From positions 8,876,864 to 8,940,863 of the forward strand of contig CM055111.1 in the NCBI GenBank assembly GCA_029204225.1: a stretch of DNA of 64,000 nucleotides, given 5' to 3'. A model generated the notes under the pieces. The model was not told where the DNA came from and did not search any database. It was given only the letters and a program-made list of their open reading frames with translations. Shown here piece after piece: positions 33,472 to 44,927 of the stretch; position 1 is the stretch's first letter; each line of letters begins with the position of its first letter. The DNA comes from Diphasiastrum complanatum (lineage: Eukaryota; Streptophyta; Lycopodiopsida; Lycopodiales; Lycopodiaceae). The translations under genes and the position numbers were made by a program.

Positions 33472-34440
33472 TTAAGCTTGGGTACATGCCCTCTTTGATC
33501 GAGATAAGGCCTCTACCATTTCAGAAATTAGTCGCTTGGTTGGAGGATATTTGGCTTGATATCTATTTCCACCATAGAAATAGTGCCCTATACAGTTTTC
33601 AGGCTGATTTTCAAAGGTAGCTTGAGCTTTAGCTTGGTCACCATCTTTGAGGAGACCAGTTTTACATTGGGCAGGATGATTGCCTATTACCATCATCAAC
33701 ATGGCATGTAGTTGACAATGCCTGAAAATTCTTGACGAATAGCCAAAAATATCATCGGGAGGATAGTTGTAGTATAGCTCAGCTCCACTTACAAAAAGAT
33801 ACTCCAATTTATCCACAAGTGGTTTCATGAAAGCCCCAAGGATATCAACTGAGCTTTTAATAAGCTTCTTGCAACTGAAAGGAATGAACAAAACTAGTAG
33901 AATCTTTTTGGTAGGGCTTTTTCCAGAATTAAGAATGCTGATTTCAATCACACCACAATCCTTCTGCTTTGTTCAAGATGCTTGAAAACCATCCCAATGC
34001 AAAAGCAAAGCAAAGTTGCGAGGATCACCCTACCGGATTACACATAATTCCCATTATATGCAACATTTTACAAAAAAGAAAGAAAACAAATCACTATCTC
34101 AATGCAAATGGGTCATATAGCTTACCTTGCACATATTCATTTCACACCGAATAGAAGAACGACACTTTTTGCATGAAAATTCATATAGTTTTCCATTCGA
34201 ACCATCTTGGAGTGCCTGAGACTTGTTGGCAAACGCTGCATAACTCTTTTTGCAGTAAGGCTTTTTACAAACTATTGGCAGTTCATAAAATGAGTTTGGA
34301 TCCCAAAATTGTTGTGTTGCTCTACACTTTTCACCATCCCAAAATTTTTATATTTGTTCAGGGTGTTCTTTCAGGTCTTTCCCCAACCATCATTCTTTGT
34401 TATGCCACATCCTCAATAATGGCCATATTTTTGTTGAAGT
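33472..34440 (-). pseudogene. TNP2-like (CACTA/Plant-En/Spm) transposase fragment, two exons
   Basis: Read leftwards, exon one (to about 34131) contains FWDPNSFYELPIVC, a Cys pair CKKPYCKKSY, then CKKCRSSIRCEMNMCK followed by a GTAAGC donor. After a ~160-base intron ending AAAGCAG, exon two (33967-33472) runs DCGVIEISILNSGK, MKPLVDKLEYLFVSGAELY, LHAMLMMVIGNHPAQCKTG, HYFYGGNRYQ and YPPTKRLISEMVEAL. The order 'PL.deL..L...G', then 'aml....gD.PA...' and 'Y..nRY...P' follows the TNP2 transposase plan, with Asn in place of the usual Asp in the 'DHPA' position. One stop interrupts exon one (EQI then stop). Neither terminal inverted repeats nor the remaining catalytic part is seen. The family call is tentative. 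Confidence 0.45.
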
Positions 34441-34521
34441 GATTGGTGCCTGCTGAAAGTGGAAGGAGGAATCATTTTTCCACCACCACAGTAAGACGAG
34501 CATGTGCACCACACCCTTCTA

Positions 34522-37074
34522 GACATTCTATGTAGGTTAGAAGCAGGTTGTGCACATTCTATAGAAGTTGAACCAGATGTCACTTCTGACCATAGTTATT
34601 TGAATCATCTGCCACTTCTGACCATAGTTATTTGCCATTGTTCAAGCTGATTTTGTTCACGTGGCAACTTCCTCACTCCAGCTTGAACCAAGCCCATTTT
34701 CTAGACTTTCAACGAGCCATGTCAAATTATTGAGTCGTTGGACATCATTGAGCACCTGATTCAATGGAAACTATTCTCTCAATCACCTATTGTTAAGAGA
34801 CGCTATGGGAAAATTTTGATTTATAAGGGTGAAAATTGAGCTATCTTGGGTCATGGACATCAAATTTGATCTATCTTATGATGTGATTTAATGCCACCAA
34901 ACTCAATCAATCTGAATGTACTGCACTTGATATTGGTTTAATTTGATCACTCAATTAGCCATGCCAAGTGACAATAGTTTTAGCTATTTCAAGTGATAGC
35001 AACCAATTCTATCCATGAGAGATTGAACTTGAGTAATTGGAATGTTCTGAAGTTGAGATTGGTTGACATTAGTTACTCGATGATCTATCTCCAATGACAA
35101 GGACAAAAATCACAGCATAAACATCAAACATGAGCTATTTAGATCGATGTACGTGAATGTCCCACACTCGAGATTCCTCTAATTTAATCACTCAATGTCG
35201 ACTGACGAGTGACAAAGAACAAAATTGAGATTTCTTGCATGCAGGCATCATATAGAAGTTAGTTAATTTACAACTTTAGCTTATCCATTCTAATAACAAA
35301 CCATGGACTCCAAAAGGTTCTTCAATATGGTAAATGAACTTACTAATACTCATAGTTATAGATTTAAACAAGCAACCATCTATCTTACAAAAACAGGAAC
35401 AACTATCTTACAAAATAGACCCATAACAATATAGCCACTATATGGCCTGCTAACAGAAAATATGTTTACTTATCAGATCCTAAGAATTCATTCGCAGTTA
35501 AAATCACCAAGATTGCTCCCAAATCAATGTTTTTCATCATTTCAAAATGGATCCATCATGGATTAAGTACACAATCACCATAATCTCTCTCTAGGCTACT
35601 TGCAGCATATGTGGGACAGCTCATTGTACTCATCCATATCCACTTTAGATAAGATCCCACTAATTTTGCCACATCATCATTGGTAGTTAGTGTTGACCTT
35701 CTAGATTCCTACAAATTAGGAGATAGGTCCTACAATCTACCAGATTTGACATTTGACTTGTATGAAATCTATATACATTGAATCTGAACTTTTTACATGA
35801 TATTTCCCATGTGTGGACAGGTCCACGTATTGGTCATGTTTGATTGCTTCATGAATTATGTTAAATGATAAAGACCAAATCGCATGTTAGGCATCATATT
35901 TGAGAATTTTTGAGTGATAGGCATGAAATTTGAGTTATTTGAAGCCAAAATATATCTTGGTTGATTGACATCAAATTCGAGCTATCTTGAGTGATAGGAA
36001 TAATTTCATCCACAAGAGATCGAATTTGAGGAATCTAAATGTCCTAAAATTGAGATCGTTTCATGTGCCAAATCCCAAGCTAATAGCAATAACAATGATA
36101 GTAAAACTAAAAGCAAGAAGAGAACAAGACAATCAAGATAGCATGTCATAGAAAGCTACAAATGCAATAAACTTATCAAATCTAATAAAAATTCACATAT
36201 AATCATCATGAATTTAGGATCTATGCTTTGATACCAAGAAATGTCATGCCAAATCCCAAGTAAATAGAAATTACAAAAGAAGTAAAGCTAGGAGCAAAAA
36301 GAGTACAAGATAATCATGATAACATATCTATAGAAAGCTAGAAACATAAGGATCTCTATAGAATAGAATCTCAATAGAAATGAAAGACAGAGTACATAGC
36401 AATGGAAATGAGCACGGATTCATGTAGATAAGGCACATGAGACCTAGCAAAGGAAATCCCCATAGCTCATATTCACAAGGAGGAAGCAAGAAGCTCTCAC
36501 TTGCAAATGAGCCAAAAGATCCCAAAACTTATGTCTCTTGCCTAGTTATAGACAATGCTCTCACTTAGCTAAACATAACTATCTTGAGGGATAATTAGCC
36601 CGTGTTAAGTGTTATTTAAAGTACATTGGGCCCTTATTGGCCTACTATCTTTATTAATCACTTTGGAGGGCCTAAAGAGGAAACCGCCTTGTTCTTAAGG
36701 CTAATAGCTCCTTTTGGGCCTACAAAGCTTACATTGGATATTATCTTGCATGTATAAGCATGGATGTACTAAAAGTACATGAGAGATCGACGAGCTTGAT
36801 TATTCTATGTCAAGTCATAGATATCACAATCAAGATATCTTGTGTGTAGACATAAAATTGAATCTACTTAAATATCGTAAACACAAGCTTACTAACTTGA
36901 TCAGTCAATTGGCAATCTCTAGCCATATATGAAGTGGTCATGAGTTCCTTGTGTATAAACAAATTCTCCTTGTTAAAGAATTTACAAAACCATTATGTAC
37001 TTTTTATTGAGGCCACATGGAGATGAGGCACCATGATTGTTATCCATTTTTTGAGTTGCTTTAGTATAACATTT
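34522..37074. repeat. ~2.5 kb dispersed direct repeat, copy 2
   Basis: This is the same element as 2342-4871 in the same orientation, differing by scattered substitutions, a ~28-base extra segment near 34720 and small indels. Copy 2 is flanked by the transposase-like fragment on the left and an unannotated stretch on the right. Confidence 0.85.
36225..36237 (-). promoter_or_regulatory. Primer-binding-site-like motif in repeat copy 2
   Basis: The minus strand reads TTGGTATCAAAGC, identical to the site at 4018-4030 in copy 1. Confidence 0.45.
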
Positions 37075-38432
37075 CAACCTTGCTGCAATGCCCAACAATA
37101 AAAAAAATATTTGTAATTTCTTGATGTTCTACTTTTTAACTGAGAGGTGAAATTGATGCACATGAAAATGATTTTACCTTTCACCTTAATGTTCAACAAA
37201 AAAATAAAAGAACCAGAGATTTGTAACCTTTTGGATCAAGGTTGGAGCTACAAATCTTTGGACACCTTGATTTGCAATGAACACGTTAATTGCTATAGGG
37301 GCTAATGAAATCAAAGTGTCAATGCCCATGTTATAAAGATGGTGAAAAAGAATACTAGCCTATCACCAATTAATGTTAATGAGGATAGGAAATATGAGTG
37401 GGAGGTTATAATATGTGAGAAAACTGTTTTATAATTTAAAATGTTTATTGGAAATAAAATGGTTTCCTATATGAAATTGAGACACACACATTTTGTAGCT
37501 AGGAAAAGAAATTTATGATTTAGAAATGGTAGAAATGTATCTAGGAAAATAAGGTTTTCCCTAGATGAAATTAATGCACATGCATTTTTTAACTAGGAAA
37601 AAAGCTTTACTAGTTAGAAGGGGTCCAAATCCACAGTTTAACTAGGAAAAATCGTGTGAAACTAAGAAATTTGACATTTTTCCTATATAGGAACTGATCA
37701 GAAGTTCCTTGTGTATATACATCTGAAAGTGCAATGCCACATTATTGTCTTAAAATAGAGCAGTTGCAGTTGCATGCAACCCGTGACTGCCAGTATTATT
37801 TAAAGCCAATTACTATAATCTTATTGCAAAACTCAAGAAATAGTGTACAGCCATAAAGCCAAATATTTGGGACTACTAAGTTATTGCATCCATGCTCCAA
37901 TTTATAATCCTTCACTTCATGCTTCTCCATTTGAAGTTTGAAATAGTCCATTACTCCTCAATCAAGACGGTGGATTCAAATCTCGCTCATGGAATGGTTT
38001 GACCTACGACACAAAGATGTTGCGTTAGTAACTCATGAACTCGATGATTAGCATTTTTGTTACTAAGATTTGAGCTACAGCTTTAGTGATTGCGAGAGAG
38101 TATGTTGGATGAGGTTTACGCTTCAAAGCTTTAATGAAAAATAAACTGATGGGCAGGAATTATTTTGCAAAGGTATCAAGCGGAAACACAGACACTCCAT
38201 TAAACATGTGACGGTGCATCGAGCATGTTGACCGCAAGGAGATGAGCTTTACTACGTCGAAAGTAAAGAATATCTTGCAAATATTATCAGGATAACACAA
38301 TGCTTTGTAACAAACTCCAAAATATACGTGCATGCGGAGATGTATCGTAAGAAAAATAAATCCACGTGCGTCTAAATTCTGGATTGAGAGCATTGTAAAT
38401 CATACTGAGCTCTTATATGTCTAGGTACATAC
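37075..38432. other. No recognisable gene; includes presumed intron or 3' flank of the lipid-transfer-protein gene
   Basis: AT-rich sequence with recurring AACTAGGAAAA phrases (37500-37660). The part next to 38432 should be the intron that starts at the GTATGT donor. A CTGCCCATCAG acceptor-like site lies on the minus strand near 38148, but no final exon could be identified. Confidence 0.4.
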
Positions 38433-38692
38433 CGTTGCATTTGAAGCCACTGGGGATATAGTTGCCTTAACCGCATGTCCTCGGTATTCTCAAAGCATTT
38501 GCGATGTTAATTGAAGAGACTTTTTGTTTCGCTGCAGTCAGAGTAGCGCACAAACATTGAGCTTTCCCCTGATATGCCTTGAGTGCATTACAGCAATTTT
38601 GTGAGGGCTTCATAGGCCGATTGCCAGCAGCCGAGAGGCACCCAGTCAAGGACCCAAAGTTGTTAGGATTGCACTGAGCACTGACGTAAGAG
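38433..38692 (-). pseudogene. Plant non-specific lipid-transfer protein (eight-Cys motif) exon, with premature stop
   Basis: The minus-strand frame shows the plant lipid-transfer eight-cysteine pattern: Cys-X10-Cys-X14-CysCys-X11-Cys-X-Cys-X24-Cys (QC, TGC, NCC, CLC, RTC). These small secreted proteins carry lipids in a hydrophobic pocket. A TAA at 38467-38469, two codons after the seventh Cys, ends the frame, yet the same frame continues with NYIPSGFKCNG, which supplies the eighth Cys. It then meets a GTATGT donor at 38432, a normal intron position for this family. The stop therefore looks like a nonsense mutation. At the 5' side the predicted signal-peptide codons overlap antisense copia sequence from about 38690, so the true start and most of the signal peptide are lost. 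A read-through or recoded product cannot be excluded. Confidence 0.75.
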
Positions 38693-39597
38693 ATCTTTGC
38701 ACGTATTGCAAAGATGGTGACAATAAGAATCATCATATCTATTGCTTGTTATTTCAAATGGAAGGTGTTCCAATTAGATGTTTCCAATGCATTTCTCAAT
38801 GGATACCTTGAAGAGAAAATCTATATGGAGCAACCTCAAGGATTCATCAAGGATGAATCAAAAGTTTGCTTGCGTTTCAAAAGTCTTTATGGACTCAAGC
38901 AAGCACCAAGATCATGGTATGCTAAACTCAACTCTTTTCTTATCTCACTAGGATTTATCCTAAGTAACTATGATCCTTCCATGTATCTAAAGTTTATTGC
39001 TAGTGCTCTTGTCATTCTTCTCATTTATGTAGATGACATTAGCCTTTGTGGAAGTTGCATCAAATTAGTTGAAAAAACTAAAGTTGCATTTGGAGGTGAG
39101 TTTAAAATGCAAGATCTAGGAAAGATCCATTATATCTTAGGCCTAGAGATTGACTTTCATGATGATTATGCTTTTATATGTCAATCCAGATATGCTCTAT
39201 CAATGTTGAAAAAATTTCATATGGAGAATTGTAAGAGCATATTGTAAAAGATCCTAACAAGGGAGATGAAAGATCCTTCAAGGACATCACCCTTTTTAGG
39301 AGTCTTATTGGCTCCTTAATTTGGTTAACCATCACTAGGCTCGACTTGAGCTATTGTGTGCACAAGTTGAGTCAATTTCTGCAAGATCCCAAGATCCACC
39401 ATTGGAAATTGGCCAAGAGAGTGCTAAGGTACATATATTCATCTCATGATCATGGTTTGCTCTTAAAAGTGAAAATCTATCCATTATTGGCTATTCGGAT
39501 TCAGATTTTGCTAGTGACAAGGTGGATCAAAAGTCCACAAGTGCATATACTATACTTTTTGGAGGAAATGTCATATATTGACTTTCCAAAAAACAAG

Positions 39598-39688
<91 letters not shown>

Positions 39689-40035
39689 ATCTGAGGCTGA
39701 ATATAAGGCACTAGCTACCACAACAAAAGAAGTGCTTTGGATCAAGAGGATTTTATTGGAGCTAAAGTGCATCAAGGAGGATGATCTACCATTGATCATT
39801 GATGTGACAACATCTCGGCCCAAGCTCTTGCCAACGATCCAATATTTCATGCAAGGAGCAAGCACATCAAAGTTGCACATCATTTTGTGAGAGAGAAGCT
39901 TATTGGAAGAGAGATCCAGGAGCATATTGATTCATCTTCAAGTATTGCCAATTTACTCACCAAGCCACTACTCAAAGGCTCCTTCATCAAGCTTGGATCT
40001 AATTTGGGATTGATTCCAAGATCCATGTTTTTTTA
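38690..40035 (+). pseudogene. Ty1/copia D, 5'-truncated: reverse transcriptase and RNase H
   Basis: Homology starts at EIFARIAKMVTIR (38690), in the middle of the copia reverse transcriptase. It continues QLDVSNAFLNGYLEEKIYM, SLYGLKQAPRSWYAKL and the intact catalytic LIYVDDISL, then MQDLGKIHYILGLEI. RNase H follows in other frames: SLIGSLIWLTITRLDLSY, SDSDFASDKVD, STSAYTILFGG, LSKKQDT, SSSEAEYKALA and the end motif ANLLTKPLLKG. A (CT)n tract is embedded in RNase H at 39601-39686. A purine tract AGGAGGAG at about 40055 precedes the LTR. Gag, protease and integrase are missing on the left, where the element abuts the lipid-transfer-protein exon. Confidence 0.88.
39601..39686. repeat. (CT)n microsatellite inside copia RNase H, in frame
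   Basis: 43 CT units follow GATA. In the frame of the RNase H motif the 84 bases between codon ACT (39600-39602) and TCA (39687) equal exactly 28 codons. The ancestral ...QDTLSSSEAEY... motif could thus have gained a Leu-Ser run without a frameshift. Confidence 0.93.
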
Positions 40036-40062
40036 GAATAGATAGCTTTTTACTAGGAGGAG

Positions 40063-40148
40063 TGTGAAAAATCAAAATGCTATCTATGTTGACTTTAGGG
40101 GTTTGATTAAGTTTTTCCATCAAGCATCTATGTGTAGGAAGTTGATTG
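40063..40148 (+). repeat. 3' LTR of copia D, left piece
   Basis: It starts TGTGAAAAATCAAAATG right after the purine tract of copia D and is interrupted after TGATTG (40143-40148) by copia E. It resumes at 46811. Confidence 0.8.
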
Positions 40149-40421
40149 AGTTAGAATTAAAGTAGAATCACTGTGCTACTGTACTGTGGGTCCTATCAGT
40201 TGACAAGGATCAGTTGGCCTCACCACGAGGCAAGTCAATGGGACACACGTCCCGCCAATGGCAACTTGGGTCATGCGTGGGTTGCCTAAGTGAACAACTA
40301 TATGTACAGTGTAATTTTATTTTGAGAAATACAGTTGCTATGTGAGCTTGCTGTGGAGAGTGTTTTCAGTCTGTGTTATTGTGTAGCACGATCTGTGTTC
40401 TTGTTCGAAGCAAATTCTAAG
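40149..40421 (+). repeat. 5' LTR of copia E
   Basis: It matches the 3' LTR at 46540-46810 over its whole length, from TTAAAGTAGAATCAC to CGAAGCAAATTCTAAG, and is followed directly by the primer site. Confidence 0.9.
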
Positions 40422-40422
40422 T

Positions 40423-40435
40423 TGGTATTAGAGCC
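40423..40435 (+). promoter_or_regulatory. Primer-binding site of copia E
   Basis: TGGTATTAGAGCC directly follows the LTR; it is one base from TGGTATCAGAGC. Confidence 0.8.
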
Positions 40436-40906
40436 ATACAGGGAGTGTACAAAGTACAACATCGTTGTTGAAGAGAGCTTTGAGAGAACAGTCTTCTGAG
40501 AGTTCGGGGTTTACGGCGGGTTGAAGATGGAAAGAAAAGCACTGGTGCAAGGTTTCTAGTTTATAGAGGCCATAGCATCAGACAGGAAAAAATTTAGAGA
40601 AAAATTGACAATTTTGAAGCTAGTTGAAAATTGAAACTAGGCTTGGGGTTACAGTTTTCTACACAAAACTGGTGATTTCTTCGTTGTTTGTGCACCGTTT
40701 TGGATGTTGTAAGGACATGAAGGAAGCTAATTATATTGTCAACCAGCCATGGAGAGATTTTGAGGTTTATGTCAAAGAGTTGTCTGCAGACAGTTAACCT
40801 AGCAGATTTGCGGTAAAAGATGAAAAAAGCCACTTTGTCAAGTTGAGTTAAAATCCCCATTTCTCCACGAAATTTCATGATTGAACACTCTGGAGACCTA
40901 GAATCA

Positions 40907-42459
40907 GTAGGGCGACCGTATTCTAGGCCTCAGATCATGCTCAATTTGATCTAAAATAGAGCTTGATTAAGCTGAAAATGGGCAGGGTAGGCGCGGCCGC
41001 AAATAGAGAGAGAGTGTGGCTCGTGCGCATCCAACCAAGCTGAAGTCGTAGTGTCTCGAGGGAGCTGGTGTCTCCAAAAAAAGAGTTCGATGCATGGGCA
41101 TGCTGGTGACCACAGGATAAGCTCCTTTGTAGATCGACGGTGGTGATCTGGAAAAGGGAGCACCATCGTATCAAATCTGATCGTTGGATCTCCTTAAATC
41201 CACTTGAATTTCAATGGAAGGGGCCTGAAGTGCAATTCACATTGCAACTTCATTAAAGATTTTCAAAGTGAAACTTGAGTTGGGTCCCAATTTCATGAAA
41301 GGTGAAGTTTCTTCACTTTGAAGAAACAGTCAAAAAACTAGAAAAGTCCTTATTTTTGGGTCCTTTGTCCGTTTTGACCCAAACGAAAGGCTATAACCTC
41401 CAAACGAAGGGCACCCGGATTGTACCTGCAAGTACGGTACAACAAAACAGAGTGATTGCAGTTGAAAAAGTGTTCGGAGTGCACCAAAAGTGATTTCACC
41501 ATTCCATTGGGCACATAGTTGGGAGTTGACAACTGAGTGCATTTCTAAAGGCGACACCGATTTGGCTTTCAATTTGGTGGAAAAGCAGCGAGTGGCTTGG
41601 TAAGGGAAAAGGTGAAGATCATTATTTTCAACTTTTGACATCACAGTTGGCCTCAGCATACTGCTTTTAGCCTACAACAGAAGTTTCAAGTAGTAGGGCC
41701 ACCCTATTCTAGGCCTCAGATCGTGCTCAATTTGACCTAAACCAGAGTTTGATCAAGCAAAAAAGTAGGTAGGGTAGACGCGGCCACAGACAGAGAGAGA
41801 GCGTGGCTCATGCGCGTCCAACCAAGCTGAAGTCGTAGTGTCTTGAGGGAGCTGGTGTCTCCAAGAAAAGAGTTCGATGCACGGGCAGGCTGATGACCAC
41901 AGAATAAACTCCTTTGTAGATTGACGGTGGTGATCTGGAAAAGGGAGCACCATCGGATCAAATCTGATCGTTGGCTCTCCTTAAATCCACTTGAATTTCA
42001 ATGGAAGGGGCCTGAAGTGCAATTCACATTGCAACTTCATTAAAAAGTTTCAAAGTGAAAGTTGAATTGGGTCCCAATTTCATGAAAGGTGAAGTTTCTT
42101 CACTTTGAAGAAACAATTGAAAAACTAGAAAAGTCCCTATCCTTTGTCCGTTTTGACCCAAACAAAAGGCTATAACCTCCAAACGAAGGGCACCTAGATT
42201 GTACCTGCAAGTACAGTACATTAAAATAGAGTGATTGCAGCGGAGAAAGTGTTCGGAGTGCGCCAAAAGTGATTTCACCATTCCATTGGGCACGTAGTTG
42301 GGAGTTGATGACTGAGTGCATTTCTAAAGGCGACGCCGATTTGGCTTTCAATTTGGTGGAAAAACGGCCAGTGGCCTGGTAAGGAGAAAGGTGAACGTCA
42401 TTATTTTCAACTTCTAACATCACAGTTGGCCTTGGCATACTGCTTTTAGCCTACGACAT
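40907..42459 (+). repeat. ~785-bp tandem duplication in the copia E leader
   Basis: The unit from CAGTAGGGCGACCGTATTC to the phrase CATCACAGTTGGCC...TTTTAGCCTACAACAG (40907-about 41693) is repeated at about 41694-42459. Several anchor words are offset by 779-787 bases. The copies differ by scattered changes. No coding motif is seen; antisense frames in both units are coincidental mirror copies of each other. Confidence 0.88.
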
Positions 42460-42488
42460 GGGAGAGTCCATTTTCAAGCAGTTTTTCG

Positions 42489-43292
42489 ATGACAAACATG
42501 GGAGAGTCCATTTTTAGTGAAAGTAGCAAATTGGACGGGATTTCCAACTATGCAATGTGGAAATTCAAAATGAAAAACATACTGATGGAAGAAGATGTGT
42601 GGGAAGTCATCACAGGTGATGAGAGAAGTCCGCCAAATGGAGCGGATATCAAAGTGTTCGATAAAATGATGAGGAAAGTTTTGACCTTTATTAATTTGTC
42701 AATGAAGGATTACATCATTACCCACATTTGTGATGCTGTTACACCCAGACAGGCATGGGATGTGCTAAAGGAACAGTTCGAGATTTCAAATCTGTCAAGA
42801 ATCATGTTTTTGAAGTCAAAGCTGAATAGTGCCCGAATGGAACAAGGAGAGCACATTCAGACGTACATGACCAGAATCAAGATAATGAGGGATGAACTGC
42901 ATTCTATTGGTGAGCGCATACGTGATGTGGAGCTGGTGCATAGTGCATTGTGTGGCATTGCAGAACCCTATCAGATGTTTGTGAGCAGAATAGCATAAAG
43001 AGAAATATTGCCAACCTTTGACGAGCTGATAGGAATCTTGATGCAGGAAGAGCAACGACAAAAAATGGTGAAAGTTAGACGTCAAAATACTGACGACCAG
43101 GCACTTGCGACATGCCAAAAACAAGGCAAGGGAAAGGGCAAGAAGAAGTCTAAACAACAATTTGCCAAGACTCAGGAGGATGAGGGATCTTCCAGTAAGA
43201 CCAAGAAGAAAGACAAATTCTTCCATTGTGGTAAAAAGGGCCATTGGAAGAGTGAATGTTGCAAATTCCTGGCGGAACAAGGCAAGGGATAA
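42489..43292 (+). pseudogene. Copia E gag
   Basis: The first frame (42489-42998) carries SKLDGISNYAMWKFKMKNIL, RQAWDVLKEQFE, IMFLKSKLNSARMEQGE and YMTRIKIMRDEL, the plant copia gag core. A stop at 42998 separates it from the frame at 43008-43292, which continues with FDELIGILMQEEQR, a Lys-rich basic stretch and a zinc knuckle. The knuckle reads FHCGKKGHWKSEC: its first Cys is Phe, so zinc binding is probably lost. The start ATG is doubled: MGES codons occur 40 bases apart at 42458 and 42498. Confidence 0.9.
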
Positions 43293-43358
43293 CCAAAGCA
43301 AGCAGGTAACCTTGTCGATGAGGGTGAGATTGAAGACTCTAGCATCTTCATATCTGCA

Positions 43359-44927
43359 TTGTCATCTAATCAAGATGATCAAGCGTGGTATATTGACTCG
43401 AAATCCACAAGACACATGATAGGTAACAAAAATTGGTTCAATAGCTTGAAAGTGTTGGATAATGGAATGTCCATTTCACAAGCAAATGGTGTTGTGTGCA
43501 AGATCAAGGGGATAGGCACCGTTTCAATCCAACTACCTGATGGCAAAAGCAGGATGATCAAGGAGGTACTTTACGTACCAGGTTTGAAGAAAAATCTACT
43601 TTTTCTTGGAGTCATTATTGATCAAAAGTTGAAAGTAGAATTTGCCCATGATCGTTGCTTTGTGAAGATGTGAACCAAAAGTTTAGAGTTATTGCAGATT
43701 CAGTAAGGGAGCCCAATACTAAATTGTATAGATTGAATGATACAATCAAGGGGCAACATGGACTCATATCGTCCATTCCATCGCAAACTGAGTTGTGGCA
43801 TGAGAGGCTTGGTCACTTGAACTTAGGAAGCCTCAGTTTGATGAGAAAATTGGAGATGGTAACAGGATTGCCTACCATAGAAGACCACTTGAAACTGATG
43901 TGCGAATCATGTGTATATGGGACGTGTTGTAAGGGCAAAGAACATCTTGAATTTGATCCACATAGATTTATGCTGGCCTATGAGGACCATGTCCTTAGGT
44001 AAAGCCTTCTATTTCATGACCTTTATTGATGATATGTCACGTAAGACGTGGATCTACTTCTTGAAGAAGAAATCAGATGCATTTGACAACTTCAAGAGCT
44101 TCAAAGCATTGGTCGAAAATCAGACAGGTAGGAAGATCAGAGTCCTAAGATCAGATTGTGGAGGTGAGTACAAGTCTAATGACTTCAATGATCTTTGTGA
44201 TCAATGTGGGATCAAAAGACAATTTACGCAAGCTCATACTCCTGCTCTTAATGGTGTAGCTGGGCGCAAGAATTGTACGATTGTGGAAAGTGCCAGATAT
44301 ATGCTAGCTGAGATGAAACTACCAAAAGATTTTTGGTCAGAAGCATGCAGTACGGCAGTCTATCTTCAAAAAAGAAGTCCTACCATTGCTATACAAAAGA
44401 TTACACCTAAGGAGGCATTCACAAAGAAGAAGCCAAAGGTGAACCACTTGCGAATCTTCGGATGTAAGGCCTTTTTACACATTCCTAAGGAAGAGAGACA
44501 TAAACTTGATGTAAAAGCTATCAAGTGTATATTCCTAGGATATGATGATCGTGTGAAGGGCTATAGATGTTTTGATCCAATGGAAAACAAAATCCATGTA
44601 AGCCATGATGTTATCTTTGATGAATCCAAGCTGTATGAAGACGAGGATGCTGAGAAGATAGATACATCCAGTGGGAAAGATGGTATAGTGAGGATACCTC
44701 CTAATGATGATCCATTCATTAACCTTCCAAATGATGAAAAAGAGGATACATCTCAAGATACTACTACTCAACCTCAAGAGATAGAAGGATTGAAGTTGCA
44801 GTACCGTGGGATACATTTTCACCAGGAAGCCGATCACCTGACAGGAAGCTCCCTAAGTAGTTTGAGAGATTGTTGGAGAGCCGCGACATGGATGACTTTC
44901 CAGGATCATCTAGCCAAGGAGAGCTAA
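43359..44927 (+). pseudogene. Copia E protease and integrase
   Basis: The protease (43359-43673) reads WYIDSKSTRHM, with Gly of Asp-Ser-Gly replaced by Lys, and ends KEVLYVPGLKKNLL. The next frame has the pre-integrase motif LWHERLGHLNLGSL and CESCVYG. The integrase frame (43911-44927) keeps the first Asp (HIDLCWPM) and the second Asp (LRSDCGGEY). The third catalytic site reads NGVAGRKNCT, where Glu is expected in place of the second Gly. The C-terminal signature HLRIFGCKAF, KCIFLGYDDRVKGY and HDVIFDE follows. The lost Glu predicts an inactive integrase. Confidence 0.9.

Noticed and set aside
40941-42438. Several antisense frames in the copia E leader that recur twice
   Set aside because: They recur only because the leader is tandemly duplicated; codon-level changes between copies include many amino-acid changes and no family motif.
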